From the NCBI GenBank assembly GCA_012727535.1, contig JAAYGU010000147.1, forward strand, positions 1 to 64,000: 64,000 bases of DNA, in the 5' to 3' direction. Shown one piece after another: positions 28,229-37,648 of this stretch. Position numbers and translations under genes: made by a program. Each line of letters starts with the position of its first letter. The first letter of the stretch is position 1. The DNA is from Bacillota bacterium. Its GTDB lineage: Bacteria > Bacillota > UBA4882 > UBA10575. The notes under the pieces were generated by a model that saw only the letters and a list, made by a program, of their open reading frames with translations, was not told the origin of the DNA and searched no databases.

Positions 28229-29903
28229 CGTTCCTCCTTTCGAGTGGGGCGTCAGTATAATGATAGATCTCCGTACGGCCTTTATTATAAAGCACTACTA
28301 AATATTCATCCTCGGTTTGAGGGAGTACTTCTAAGACCGTCTCCCGGAAATGCCAGATTGGAGTGGCCCACCCCGTGGTTAAATCAACCTCTGCTGGCCG
28401 GTAATAGCCCCGGTCTCCGCTCAGACAATAGAGCTTACCTTCCTTACTCCAGATTGGTTTCCGGTGATGAAAACTCTGACGGGTCAGGAGCCGGACGCTC
28501 CCCCCCTCCCACAGATAAAGCTGATCATAACCGTGCAGCGGCGAAATAAAAACCAGCCCCCGGCCGTCCGGAGTCCAGGCCGGAGAAGTCTCATCCTCCA
28601 GGGAGTCAGCAATCCGTTTACGGATCTGACCGTCCAAGCCAATTAAGTAGAGATCGGCATCTCCTTTTTCATTGGCGACCACGGCCAGTTCGTCCCCCTG
28701 GGGAGACCAGGCGATCTCTATCGGGTTCTTAACTTCAGTGACAAACGGGGTTATCTCCCCAGTGATTAAAGATAACAGATAGAGTTTCCGCTCGCCCTCC
28801 TGGTCGGAGAGGAAAATTAGGCGCTGTCCGTCCGGCGAAAGATCAAAAGCCATCACCGTCTGGTCGGTTAAAGGACGGACTTTATCCCCCTCGGCCAAGC
28901 AGAGATCATAATAGCGGCCATAATAGTTAGAAAGAAAGAAGATCCGTCCGTCGGCAGTGGTTTTGACCATTTCCTGATCCCGGTATTCCGCGAGGATTGG
29001 AGTTGAACCTTCACTGTAAACAGGAAAGTCTGCCCCCTCTTGGTAGATGGTATCTAACTTCTCCCGCCAGTCCTTCCAGATTTCATTAAGATCGCGCCCG
29101 TAAAGCCGGGTGAAGGTCCGATGGGTATACCCTTCCTGTACGACCGCCTTCAGCATACGGGCCAGCTTCTCCCGGCCGTACTGGTCGGCCAGGTATTCAA
29201 CGAGCGACCAGGCTTCCGCATAATGAAGATTCCCTCTCACCTGGGAGATCTGTTCCAGAGAATCGACTTCATCACGGAGGACCACATCCCTCAGCGCTAC
29301 TTCCCGCCGGGGAAATCTGGTCTCAGGCGGCATGTAATATTCCGCTATCCCCTCGGCAATCCAGCCCGGTACACCTTGGGTGAGACTGGAAAGCAGGTTA
29401 TCCTTAAACGGTCCAATCGTCAGCAGGTGGGTAACTTCATGGGTTAATACCCCTCGTAAATCACGGAGGGTAGGTTGTCCGATGATCACGAGGCGATTAA
29501 CTAAAATATGTGCGACCCCTTCAGACGTGTCATGCAAACTGAGGCCGCTCGCTTGTGAGTTTTGGTACTCTTTGCGGGAGGCAAACAGGATCACCCGGAT
29601 TTTGCGGTAAGGCGTCAGTGTGTAAAAATCTTTAAAATCCGGAAATACACGGGCAAAGGCCTCTTCCTCTAGAATGATCCGGCATCGTTCCGCCAGTTCT
29701 TCCAACCCCTGATAAAAAAAGATCTGAAAATGCGGAGTATTTAAGACTTTCCACTGCAGGGGCCGGGGAGGCGCTTTCACTTGCCCAAACCGGTATTCAG
29801 CCCCAGTATTACTTAGTTCTACCGCCGACTGGGAAGGTAGAGACAACGCCAAAAGTAAGAGGCCCCAGATTAATCCGTAAAGAAAAAGGCGGGTTTTGTG
29901 CAC
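28215..29903 (-). CDS. Secreted gluzincin metallopeptidase with C-terminal beta-propeller
   Basis: The 562-residue chain starts with a signal peptide ending near residue 27. A peptidase MA-like gluzincin domain shows the zinc motif LTHEVTHLLT near 155 and a downstream GWIAEGIAEYY that supplies the third ligand. From about residue 300 come TolB/WD40-like PD40 repeats (FDLSPDGQRLIFLSD, IAWSPQGDELAVVAN, PAWTPDGRGLVFIS). It is coupled by a 14-nt overlap to the barrel gene downstream. In some diderm bacteria peptidase, propeller and surface-antigen barrel occur in a single chain; here the barrel is separate. Envelope protein turnover is likely; the substrate is unknown. Confidence 0.85.
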   Translation of the reverse strand: MHKTRLFLYGLIWGLLLLALSLPSQSAVELSNTGAEYRFGQVKAPPRPLQWKVLNTPHFQIFFYQGLEELAERCRIILEEEAFARVFPDFKDFYTLTPYRKIRVILFASRKEYQNSQASGLSLHDTSEGVAHILVNRLVIIGQPTLRDLRGVLTHEVTHLLTIGPFKDNLLSSLTQGVPGWIAEGIAEYYMPPETRFPRREVALRDVVLRDEVDSLEQISQVRGNLHYAEAWSLVEYLADQYGREKLARMLKAVVQEGYTHRTFTRLYGRDLNEIWKDWREKLDTIYQEGADFPVYSEGSTPILAEYRDQEMVKTTADGRIFFLSNYYGRYYDLCLAEGDKVRPLTDQTVMAFDLSPDGQRLIFLSDQEGERKLYLLSLITGEITPFVTEVKNPIEIAWSPQGDELAVVANEKGDADLYLIGLDGQIRKRIADSLEDETSPAWTPDGRGLVFISPLHGYDQLYLWEGGSVRLLTRQSFHHRKPIWSKEGKLYCLSGDRGYYRPAEVDLTTGWATPIWHFRETVLEVLPQTEDEYLVVLYNKGRTEIYHYTDAPLERRNDDAG

Positions 29904-30004
29904 AACAATCCCTCGTTTTGCTTTACTAAAGCAACTTCCGTACTTTAGCTGATCTTTATAAATCTTTCCATAAGTAAACAGTGTTTCCTGCCGGAATTTT
30001 GAGT

Positions 30005-30028
30005 AAAAAAAAAGAGGTTGTTACCCCT
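30005..30028 (-). terminator. Terminator at the yabP stop
   Basis: Minus-strand AGGGGT / ACCTCT with one G-U pair closes a 4-nt loop and is followed by nine T residues. The hairpin overlaps the yabP stop codon. Confidence 0.75.
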
Positions 30029-30311
30029 ATTTAAAGAGCTTGCCAAGAATTCCTTTATTCTTCTGGGCTAGAGTTTCCCCGCTGTAAATCAGGGAGTCGA
30101 TCCAACCGGTCAAGGATATTTTTCCTTGTTCCAGATTCAACTGGGTGAGGTGAAGATCATCACCCTTGATCACCAGCACTCCCTGGCTAGTTTCCAGAAC
30201 AAGCTCCTCTTGATCATAGCTGCCGACATTTGTAACACCATCGAGCGATAACCGCTCCCTGCTGACCAGAGTTAGCTGATGGTTACCCTTAGTGGTTTTT
30301 TTCTCATCCAT
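30027..30311 (-). CDS. yabP: Sporulation protein YabP
   Basis: This 94-residue YabP/YqfC-family protein is expected in the mother cell during sporulation. Family features are LVSRERLSLDGVTNVGSYDQEELVLET, split here as ERLSLDGVTNV and YDQEELVLETSQG, then LVIKGDDLHLTQLNLEQG. I start it at the ATG 30309-30311, eight nt after GAGGGG, instead of a GTG three codons upstream that overlaps the ribosome site. In Bacillus it lies in mazG-yabO-yabP-yabQ; here spoIID sits between mazG and yabP. Confidence 0.9.
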   Translation of the reverse strand: MDEKKTTKGNHQLTLVSRERLSLDGVTNVGSYDQEELVLETSQGVLVIKGDDLHLTQLNLEQGKISLTGWIDSLIYSGETLAQKNKGILGKLFK

Positions 30312-30381
30312 CCACGCCACCCCTCATTGTTATTCACAAAATATCATATGTCGTAAGAGGGGCGATGGGACCAGTTTTTAC

Positions 30382-31356
30382 TTACCATAAATCCATGATG
30401 GTAACCTTCGGGTAGTAGTGTTTAATAATCTCCTCCGGACTTTTTCCTTCTTTCGCTAAGGCGTGGGCTCCCCATTGACAAAGACCGACCCCGTGACCGA
30501 AACCCCGTCCCTTCATTTCGATCACACCGGAAGAATGGTTGAGATCAGTGCGCCAGATTGACCGCATCTTTTGCGGGTCAACCGCAATGCGAAAATCAGC
30601 CCCCGCCACACTCGCCTGGCCGTTAGTGCCGGTAAATCTCAAAGTAGTAGCGCGGTAAGAAGTTTTACTCCGGGCGGCTACTTCCATCCGGTTAACTGTA
30701 CCAACATCCTTCCCCAACTCGCCCAGCGCTCTCTTGATCTCCTCCCCGGTAAACTTTTCGGACCAGAATAATTCCTCCTTGGGGATAACTTTCTCCTCCG
30801 GACAGGAAACGGAGCGCATATAAGGCGGTTCCGGATCTTTATAAGCTAGTCCTTCTTTCGCCAGTGCCGTCTTACCGCCGCAACTAGCGGAGAACCAGCC
30901 TTTTACATACTTTCCCCGATAGGTCATCACTTTCCCTTTAGTCATTTCCACGGCACGACGAATCTCGGGTGTAATCGCTTCCGCATTGTAAGCCTGCGCC
31001 TCGACCTCATCCGTTGAAATATCAGTGCCATGCTCTTCCTGAGTTCCGCCGGAGGCAATAAAATCCATGGTAAAGGTCCGGGCAACAATCGCTTGGGCAG
31101 CATAGGCTTCCACGGGCCAATCCGGTTTCATTTCCCCGGCGACTACACCAAGAAGATATTCTTCGATCGGCATGGTTTCGGTCGTTTTGGTCTTATGCAT
31201 GTAGACTGTGATTTCCGGCTCTTTGGAAAACTTTTTCGCCACATTACTGAAGGTTTCTCCTTGCTTGGAGTCTGGGCAGCCCATGAAGACTAGAGCAGCC
31301 AACAAGATGACCACTGCACAGCTCCCCGTTAACAAGCGCCGGTTTTTACTCATCAT
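30382..31356 (-). CDS. spoIID: SpoIID-like peptidoglycan lytic protein
   Basis: SpoIID/LytB-family proteins cleave peptidoglycan glycan strands and drive engulfment together with SpoIIP and SpoIIM. From the ATG at 31354-31356 there is an N-terminal hydrophobic segment ending at a Cys (ALVFMGC), which may be a signal anchor or a lipobox. The SpoIID domain follows: MPIEEYLLGVVAGEM near 60, the YAAQAIVARTFT region, FSASCGGKT near 155 and GRGFGHGVGLCQWGAHALA near the end. An open frame continues 39 codons upstream into mazG, but it is unlike the family. Confidence 0.92.
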   Translation of the reverse strand: MMSKNRRLLTGSCAVVILLAALVFMGCPDSKQGETFSNVAKKFSKEPEITVYMHKTKTTETMPIEEYLLGVVAGEMKPDWPVEAYAAQAIVARTFTMDFIASGGTQEEHGTDISTDEVEAQAYNAEAITPEIRRAVEMTKGKVMTYRGKYVKGWFSASCGGKTALAKEGLAYKDPEPPYMRSVSCPEEKVIPKEELFWSEKFTGEEIKRALGELGKDVGTVNRMEVAARSKTSYRATTLRFTGTNGQASVAGADFRIAVDPQKMRSIWRTDLNHSSGVIEMKGRGFGHGVGLCQWGAHALAKEGKSPEEIIKHYYPKVTIMDLW

Positions 31357-31426
31357 AACCCCCCCACTTCTCTTCATTTTAGATTTAACTAACCGGAGGG
31401 GTTTTATGCAATATGCAAAAGAGAAG

Positions 31427-32230
31427 TTAGGACTGTTGCTTACTCTCTTCCCATAACGCATCAAGCTGGGCAAGGGTCAACCCGGCTAAGGACTCACCGT
31501 GGGCTGCCGCCAATTCCTCCATCCGACAAAAGCGGTTATAAAACTTGTCACAGGTACGTTTAAGCGCTAGTTCTGGATTGAGCTTTAAGAAACGGGCCAA
31601 ATTCACCAAGGAAAAAAGGAGATCCCCAAATTCCTCCTCCAACTGCCGTGCGGTTTGCGCACTCGGGCCTTCCTGTTCTTGCTGGTGCCAGACCTTGACC
31701 AGTTCTTCCGTCTCTTCTTTCACTTTGGCTAAAGGTCCGGCGATCTCTGGCCAATCAAACCCCACCCCCGCCGCTTTCCTTTGGAGCTTTTCGGCCCGCA
31801 TCAATGCCGGAAAAGTATTAGGGATACCATCCAGCAGGCTAGCCGGTTTTTCTTCTTTTTCCGCCGTTTTAATCTGTTCCCAGTTGGCCAAGGCTCCTTT
31901 TACCCCGGCCACTTCTTGCCCGCCAAAAACATGCGGATGACGCCGGATTAATTTCGCATTAAGCTCGCTAAGCACATCAGCTAGGGTAAACTCGCCCTGC
32001 TCTTCGGCAATTTGGGCATGAAAAACAACTTGCAATAAAAGGTCCCCTAGTTCTTCCCGGAGATGAGCGGGAGAATTCTCCTCGATCGCTTCCAAGACTT
32101 CATACGCTTCTTCCAACAAATAAGGGCGCAAACTGAGATGGGTTTGTTCCCGGTCCCAGGGACAACCATTTTCTCCTCGTAATCTCTGCATAATCTCTAC
32201 TAACCTTTGTAACTCCGAACTACTGCTCAT
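31427..32230 (-). CDS. mazG: Nucleoside triphosphate pyrophosphohydrolase MazG
   Basis: MazG hydrolyses NTPs and dNTPs to monophosphates and clears aberrant nucleotides. The 267 residues contain two MazG folds; the first shows CPWDREQTHLSL, LLEEAYEVLEAIEE and LREELGDLLLQVVFHA, whose acidic residues bind Mg. The second half has a related EELVKVW...EEFGDLLFSLVN segment. It heads a minus-strand group with spoIID and yabP. In Bacillus, mazG belongs to yabN in the comparable sporulation neighbourhood. Confidence 0.95.
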   Translation of the reverse strand: MSSSSELQRLVEIMQRLRGENGCPWDREQTHLSLRPYLLEEAYEVLEAIEENSPAHLREELGDLLLQVVFHAQIAEEQGEFTLADVLSELNAKLIRRHPHVFGGQEVAGVKGALANWEQIKTAEKEEKPASLLDGIPNTFPALMRAEKLQRKAAGVGFDWPEIAGPLAKVKEETEELVKVWHQQEQEGPSAQTARQLEEEFGDLLFSLVNLARFLKLNPELALKRTCDKFYNRFCRMEELAAAHGESLAGLTLAQLDALWEESKQQS

Positions 32231-32265
32231 CCTCTACCTCCTCTTTGTCGCACTCAAATTACCCA

Positions 32266-32490
32266 TTAAACTAAGAAACTACTGATTACTCCTACCCCGG
32301 TAAGAAAACAGCCGAGCCACAAAAATCCGTTCTCCCTCGCGTCCAGGTATTCAACGATTGATAGTATCCCCGCGGCCAGCGGAAATAACGGCCAATAAAT
32401 TAACCAGCCCCGGCGGAGCAAATCCTGGTGTTTAAAGAAGACCGCAAAGCTAAGGAGGAGAAGAATGAGACCAAAATTTCGGGTGCGCAC
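32266..32490 (-). CDS. Small membrane protein of unknown function
   Basis: The product has two to three hydrophobic segments (GLILLLLSFAVFF, IYWPLFPLAAGILSIV, FLWLGCFLTGVGVISSF) in about 74 residues. The ribosome site AAGGGAG favours the GTG at 32488-32490 over an ATG eight codons earlier that lacks one. It resembles short LiaI/LiaF-type membrane segments only in general form. Function is unknown. Confidence 0.55.
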   Translation of the reverse strand: MRTRNFGLILLLLSFAVFFKHQDLLRRGWLIYWPLFPLAAGILSIVEYLDARENGFLWLGCFLTGVGVISSFLV

Positions 32491-32663
32491 TTTGTTTTCT
32501 CCCTTCTTTCTCATTTTGTAACAGATGCATCAGCTTCTTTACTCGTTAAGATTAGACCACAAAATTAAATGAGAAGTAAATGCTTTAGGCAGGTCCTGGA
32601 AAGATTCATGTATACCCGCCCCCGAAAGTACATAAGATACAATATGTTAAATTTGCTGGAAAG

Positions 32664-33347
32664 GTGGAAGACGATTTGTGGTTCCCTTTTTCTCGAAAAT
32701 CTCCCGGGCTTCAATCTTTAAAGCCTTATCGGATTCACGCCCACAGTCATGATGCCTGCCGGCAGTTCAGTGAAGGCCTGCAGACCTATCTCTCAAGTCT
32801 CTATGAGGATAATTCTTCTTTAGTGATACTATGTATTGGCACAGATCGTTCGACCGGTGACAGTCTTGGACCGCTCGTCGGGAGTAAAATACAGGATAAG
32901 CTTCCGGCTGGGGTAACTGTTTATGGTACGCTAGAAAAACCCATTCATGCCGTTAATCTAGAAGAGACAATTAAAGCCATTTATCAACGCTTCAAAAACC
33001 CATTCATTATCGCGGTCGACGCCTGCCTGGGCCGGAGCGAAAATATCGGTTTTATCAGTATTAAGCCAGGGGCTTTACGGCCGGGAACCGGTGTCAATAA
33101 ACAACTCCCCGAAGTAGGCAAAATGCACATTATTGGGGTGGTAAATGTCGGCGGCTTTATGGAATACCTAGTTTTACAGAACACCCGTTTAAGTTTGGTG
33201 ATGCGGATGGCGGAAGTGATCAGCGAAAGCCTCATCCATAGCTGCCGTAATTTCTTTGGTGAAACAGCGTTCGAAAGCGAGCTGGTTTTAGGTAATTCTC
33301 CCCTGGTTGCCGGTCAACCACCGCTGGAACTAGAGGATAGTCTTTAG
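32664..33347 (+). CDS. yyaC: YyaC-family sporulation protein
   Basis: This DUF1256/YyaC protein is related to the germination protease GPR fold. It is conserved in spore formers, with unknown detailed function. Landmarks are CIGTDRSTGDSLGPLVGSK near 52, IIAVDACLGR near 112 and PGTGVNKQLPEVGKMHIIG near 137. Start choice is weak: GTG 32664 has little ribosome site, while a TTG at 32676 follows AGGTGG. A TGTATA...CATAAGA stretch (about 32611-32639) loosely recalls a forespore sigma-G promoter. It is transcribed away from its minus-strand neighbours. Confidence 0.88.
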   Translation: MEDDLWFPFSRKSPGLQSLKPYRIHAHSHDACRQFSEGLQTYLSSLYEDNSSLVILCIGTDRSTGDSLGPLVGSKIQDKLPAGVTVYGTLEKPIHAVNLEETIKAIYQRFKNPFIIAVDACLGRSENIGFISIKPGALRPGTGVNKQLPEVGKMHIIGVVNVGGFMEYLVLQNTRLSLVMRMAEVISESLIHSCRNFFGETAFESELVLGNSPLVAGQPPLELEDSL

Positions 33348-33381
33348 ATAACAGACCCTAATCCAATGTCAGCCCGTGCCG

Positions 33382-34344
33382 CTATTCTGTTGTAAACCCA
33401 AGGAGCGCCGCGCCGACAATCCCGGCATCATTACCAAGCACTGCTTCTTTTAATTGGGTCGCTGGCATAGCTTCGCTGTCTTTGGTGTAGATCTCTCGCG
33501 CAACCCTTTTTTGCAAAGCAGACAAAAGAGACTCCCCCTGTTGGGCGATTCCCCCGCCGAGCACAATAACTTCCGGTTGAAAAATATTGATGATATTACT
33601 CACCCCAACTGCCAGATAATCAAAGTATTGCTCCACCACGCTAGCGGCAAACGGATCTCCTTGACGGGCCGCATCAAAAGGGGTTTTCGCCGTAATATTA
33701 GCCGGATCGCCCTCCGCCAAAGTAAGCAATAAAGACTCAGGATGAGCAGCGGCCGCCGCCCGTGCCTGTCGGATTAGAGCGGTCGCCGAAGCATAAGCTT
33801 CCCAACAACCCCTTCGTCCGCAGGTACAAACCTGGCCATCAAATTTAATAACCATATGTCCTAATTCCGCCGCTGCATAATTGAAACCGCTGTAAACTTG
33901 GTGGTTTATAATAACTCCACTGCCAATCCCGGTTCCCAGAGTAATGGTGACAGAGGAACTGGCTCCTTTGGCTGCTCCAACCAAGCCTTCAGCTAAAGCT
34001 GCACAGTTTGCATCATTATCCAAATGGACCGGTAAAGGAAGGTGCTTTTGGATCTCTGTTCGGACCGGCACATTTTTAAATCCTAAATTGTTGTTGTATA
34101 TCAGAACTCCGTTCTTGACATCAGGAGTTCCCGGTGCCCCGACCCCAATGCTCTGGATCGCCGCTAAGCTTAGGCCAGCCTCTTCAACCAAACCCCGGGC
34201 TAGCAAAGCCATATCCGTTAAAATCTCCCGATAGTGCCGCTCCTTTTGCGTTGGGATACTGCTTTTTCTGAGTAACCGACCGCAGCTGTCAACAAGTCCG
34301 GCGGCAATGTTGGTTCCTCCTAAATCGATCCCTATATAATACAT
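33382..34344 (-). CDS. ROK-family glucokinase
   Basis: The enzyme phosphorylates glucose with ATP at entry to glycolysis. The 320 residues start YYIGIDLGGTNIAAGLVD (ATP-binding phosphate loop). They carry the catalytic Asp in LPVHLDNDANCAALAEG, the ROK signature around ELGHMVIKFDGQ and a zinc motif CTCGRRGCWEAYASA. C-terminal EVIVLGGGIAQQG closes the fold. It could accept other hexoses; glucokinase is the usual role in Firmicutes. Confidence 0.9.
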   Translation of the reverse strand: MYYIGIDLGGTNIAAGLVDSCGRLLRKSSIPTQKERHYREILTDMALLARGLVEEAGLSLAAIQSIGVGAPGTPDVKNGVLIYNNNLGFKNVPVRTEIQKHLPLPVHLDNDANCAALAEGLVGAAKGASSSVTITLGTGIGSGVIINHQVYSGFNYAAAELGHMVIKFDGQVCTCGRRGCWEAYASATALIRQARAAAAAHPESLLLTLAEGDPANITAKTPFDAARQGDPFAASVVEQYFDYLAVGVSNIINIFQPEVIVLGGGIAQQGESLLSALQKRVAREIYTKDSEAMPATQLKEAVLGNDAGIVGAALLGFTTE

Positions 34345-34521
34345 GCCTTTCCTCCCCCATTGGAGTTTTTGGCGACGCCTTTATCCTTAAAGTCTCCCAA
34401 TCCAAGATCTTTTTTAATCTGATCTTCTATCATCCGGCTCTTGTGACCTACACCCCGCTTCCCCCACACCCCTAAACCTCAACATGTTAACCAAAGGCAA
34501 TGGGATAAATAACCTGTTAAA

Positions 34522-34554
34522 AATAATCCCCCACCGCAAGGATGGGGGATTATT
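34522..34554. terminator. Terminator after the sugar-ABC ATPase gene
   Basis: Twelve-base-pair inverted repeat AATAATCCCCCA / TGGGGGATTATT with a 9-nt loop; on the minus strand it is followed by TTTTTAAC. Confidence 0.88.
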
Positions 34555-34572
34555 GAGTTTAATCTAATTAAC

Positions 34573-35676
34573 TTACTGAATTGCCTTTTCGGTTTCCTTA
34601 TCAAAGAGATGGATTTTTTGGGTGTTAAAGACCAGTTTGTGCTCAGCCCCATCTACGGCTTTCGTATGGGCATTAACGCGCGCTGTGAAGCTATGCGGCC
34701 CATTCGACACCCAGAGGTTAGTCTCGGAACCGATCAACTCAGTCACATCAACCACTGCCGTAACGATGTCTTCTGGCGAAGCATTCGGGGTTTCATCCAG
34801 TTCAGAGATGTTCTCCGGCCGGATCCCGAAGATGATTTCCTTATCAACATACATTTCGGCTGTTTTGAATTTTCCTTCCGGTACATAGATTTTGAAGGTT
34901 TCCAGATCAACATAGAGCCGACCGTCCTCTTGCTTCAGGACTCCTTCCAAGAAGTTCATCGGCGGAGTTCCGATAAAACCAGCAACAAACACGTTATTGG
35001 GGTTATCATAAATGTCGAGCGGCCGACCAACCTGCTGAATAACACCGTCTTTCATGACCACAATCCGGTCACCCATGGTCATCGCTTCGATCTGGTCGTG
35101 TGTAACATAAATAATCGTTGTCTTCAAACGGTTATGAAGTTTCTGTAACTCGGCTCTCATCTGCACCCGCAGTTTAGCGTCCAAGTTAGAAAGCGGCTCA
35201 TCCATCAGGAAAACTTTCGGTTCACGAACAATCGCCCGTCCTAAAGCCACCCTCTGCCGTTGACCACCGGAAAGAGCTTTTGGACGCCGGTCGAGCAGGT
35301 TTTCGATCCCAAGAATCTTCGCGGCTTCTTTAACCCTCCGATCAATCTCGGCTTTCGGGAATTTTCTCAGTTTCAAACCAAACGCCATGTTGTTATAGAC
35401 ATCCATATGCGGATAGAGGGCGTAGTTCTGGAAAACCATCGCGATGTCACGATCTTTGGGCGCTACGTCGTTCACAAGGGTATCTCCGATGTAAATATTT
35501 CCGGAACTAACTTCCTCGAGACCGGCCACACAGCGTAAAGAAGTGGTTTTCCCACAACCGGAGGGCCCAACCAAAACAACAAACTCTTTATCTCTGATCT
35601 CGAGGTTGAAATCGTTTACGGCTACTACTCCATTGGGGAATTTCTTGTAGACATGTTCAAATATTACCTTTGCCAC
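34573..35676 (-). CDS. Multi-sugar ABC transporter ATPase (UgpC/MsmX type)
   Basis: This CUT1-type ATPase energises sugar importers. Walker A GPSGCGKTTSLR is near residue 38, the Q-loop VFQNYALYPHMDVY near 81, the signature ALSGGQRQRVALGRAIV near 134 and Walker B VFLMDEPLSNLDAKLR near 156. A TOBE domain follows from about 240 (FGIRPENISEL). Such ATPases are often shared among several permeases; no permease or binding protein is adjacent here, which fits an MsmX-like shared role. Translation begins at GTG behind GGGAGGT. A very AT-rich leader precedes it, and no other gene is seen in 35677-36018. Confidence 0.92.
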   Translation of the reverse strand: MAKVIFEHVYKKFPNGVVAVNDFNLEIRDKEFVVLVGPSGCGKTTSLRCVAGLEEVSSGNIYIGDTLVNDVAPKDRDIAMVFQNYALYPHMDVYNNMAFGLKLRKFPKAEIDRRVKEAAKILGIENLLDRRPKALSGGQRQRVALGRAIVREPKVFLMDEPLSNLDAKLRVQMRAELQKLHNRLKTTIIYVTHDQIEAMTMGDRIVVMKDGVIQQVGRPLDIYDNPNNVFVAGFIGTPPMNFLEGVLKQEDGRLYVDLETFKIYVPEGKFKTAEMYVDKEIIFGIRPENISELDETPNASPEDIVTAVVDVTELIGSETNLWVSNGPHSFTARVNAHTKAVDGAEHKLVFNTQKIHLFDKETEKAIQ

Positions 35677-36018
35677 TGTTGTTACCTCCCAATTGTTTTT
35701 ATTTGTTTTATTTATTTTTATTTATCCTTAAAAATTAATAACGAATTATTAGATTTTAGGAATAACCCAACCTATGTCTAACCCTTCACCTCACTTTAGT
35801 GACCAGAAACTGTTGTTCTACCGAAAAAAATATGTCCTCAACGAAAAGACTGGTCATTCTCTTTTATCTTCTGCAACAGGATCCAGCTTGCTTTATGAAT
35901 TTATATTCGACATAAGACTAATTTTTCCTGCTGTAAATTTTCGCGTTTTACCGCCATAAAAATCCACTAAATTTTATGGTTGTTGCTGCTAAATTATGTG
36001 AGCTGAAACGGAAATAAG

Positions 36019-36047
36019 ACAAAACCCGGGTAAAACCCGGGTTTTGT
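36019..36047. terminator. Terminator after the porin-like gene
   Basis: ACAAAACCCGGG / CCCGGGTTTTGT form a perfect 12-bp stem with a 5-nt loop. T-runs flank it on either strand. Confidence 0.85.
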
Positions 36048-36078
36048 CCCCATAGATAACCTTCGCTAATTACTGATC

Positions 36079-37095
36079 TTAAAATTGAAGGTTCATGCCC
36101 GCGGAAACACTCGGTTGGTTGTTAATCAAATCGTAACCAACAGCAAGCTCCAGTCCGTTCGGAGCATTATAAGCCACACTGGCTTCCAACTCACCAACGT
36201 CAGTGGTCTCTACGTTAAAGTCCCCTTCAAGCTTGGTGTCGAAGTCCAGACCGGCTAAAGTCAGTGTCCGGCCAATCGAATAATCGATGGTTTTGTTGTA
36301 ATCAGCATAGTCGCCTTTAACCTCAAATCCGAAACGGTTAACCGTTGCACCAGTCGTAAAACCGGTACCTTTCGCGATCACATCGGTATCAGTGTTAATG
36401 TGCGCCGGAGCAAACCCCGTTGGGATATCCTGGTAACCAGCACGTACTTGGACTCCCTCGAGCAGTTCATAGGAACCGTTCACCCGGTAAGCTTGTGCAC
36501 CCTGGTCAACCGCAGCAAAAGCACCGGTAATTTCAGCCTGCTCAAGCGGGCGAACAGTTGCTTCGACCGCATAAGAAAGCTCTTCGTTAGCTTTAACGAT
36601 GGTCCCTTGTGCTTCAATCCCATCGACCGGAGTAACTTTCAAGTAAGCACCGCGGTCCAGATGGCTGTCGCTGTTTAGGGAGTAATAACCACCAAGCGTT
36701 ACTGGGCCCATGCTGAACTGGTCAACGCTGATTCCCGTTGTCTTAATACTCTTGGCAATAAAATCGGAGTAGTTGGCGTTCAGAGTACCAATTCTGGTCA
36801 CAAACTCCGGAGTGCCCGGAATTAAGGCGCCATTAGACTCCAACCACAAGCCCTTGATCCCAACATTGTATTCGTTCCAAGGGAAGGGAACGTCTTCCTC
36901 ACTCCCGAAGCTCATTCCAGCTTTGAGGTTCTGCCCCAAACTGGCGGAGAGATTAAAATCATAGAGACCAGAGAATTCTTCACCGTAAGCGACTTCAGTC
37001 TCAACTTTTCCACTAAAGTCCATATTTGCGGCTACCACCGGGGTGGCAATGGTCAGCATCAATAGTACTGCCAATGATGCAATAATGCGTTTCAT
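36079..37095 (-). CDS. Porin-like outer-membrane beta-barrel protein
   Basis: From ATG 37095 (ribosome site AAGGAGG) a signal peptide MKRIIASLAVLLMLTIATPVVAA leads into a 315-residue mature part. It is built of short alternating amphipathic strands (MDFSGKVETEVAYG, LYDFNLSASLGQNLKAGMSFG, VAYNAPNGLELAVGYDLI) and ends in QF, a C-terminal aromatic as in many barrels. No POTRA or SLH domain is visible. An open frame runs 35 codons further upstream, but the signal peptide fixes the start. It resembles porins of diderm Firmicutes in style; function and substrate are unknown. A long leader region (37096-37648) precedes it. Confidence 0.75.
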   Translation of the reverse strand: MKRIIASLAVLLMLTIATPVVAANMDFSGKVETEVAYGEEFSGLYDFNLSASLGQNLKAGMSFGSEEDVPFPWNEYNVGIKGLWLESNGALIPGTPEFVTRIGTLNANYSDFIAKSIKTTGISVDQFSMGPVTLGGYYSLNSDSHLDRGAYLKVTPVDGIEAQGTIVKANEELSYAVEATVRPLEQAEITGAFAAVDQGAQAYRVNGSYELLEGVQVRAGYQDIPTGFAPAHINTDTDVIAKGTGFTTGATVNRFGFEVKGDYADYNKTIDYSIGRTLTLAGLDFDTKLEGDFNVETTDVGELEASVAYNAPNGLELAVGYDLINNQPSVSAGMNLQF

Positions 37096-37545
37096 CAATT
37101 CGTCCTCCTTAGGTTTCTGCGATTTTTGTTTGATTGATTTACTGAAGCAATTTATCAGGGCTAGTGCTGCGATTAGAAAAGAGTCGAATTGAGTGGTCAT
37201 GTTTCCTCATTCCTTCTCTTTTCCGGCTGTGTCTAGTAGTGGGTTGAATTACTACCCCCGTTCGCCGTCCAATGCCTAAGTCGTTTTCACCTCCTTCTCA
37301 CCGGGCGGCTGAGTATGGGTGTAGTAAACTTAAAACTGTTTCTTTAAAATTACAGCAAGTTTTTGGTCAGCCTAAGCATTGATCTTCTTCCTCGACATAT
37401 GCCATGACTATTAAATTTTCAATGTCCCCGTGTCATGCCTAATAATTCTCTTTTTTAAGCATATCTCCTGCTAAACCGCCTAATGTATATCTTGCCACCC
37501 CTGGCAAGATTGCTTATAACTAGAGAATATATCCAGCAATAGAGA

Positions 37546-37580
37546 GCGAGCCTTTGCTGGAAGAGCTTCTTGGAGCCGGA
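37546..37580 (+). repeat. Partial copy of the 3' part of element B
   Basis: GCGAGCCTT and AAGAGCTTCTTGGAGCCGGA occur here and again, in the same order, at 37801-37839 inside element B. The fragment overlaps a local hairpin, CCAGCAA / TTGCTGG (37533-37560). A further small hairpin ATCTTGCC / GGCAAGAT lies at about 37490-37509. No gene is seen in 37096-37885. Confidence 0.65.
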
Positions 37581-37648
37581 AAATGCACCCAAAGCAAGCA
37601 CAAATACAGCTAATTTTACTGCTTACAATCTCTTAAATTTCTACCCAG

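Noticed and set aside
35774-35959. 61-codon plus-strand open frame before the sugar-ABC ATPase
   Set aside because: AT-rich intergenic DNA, no ribosome site, no recognisable product.
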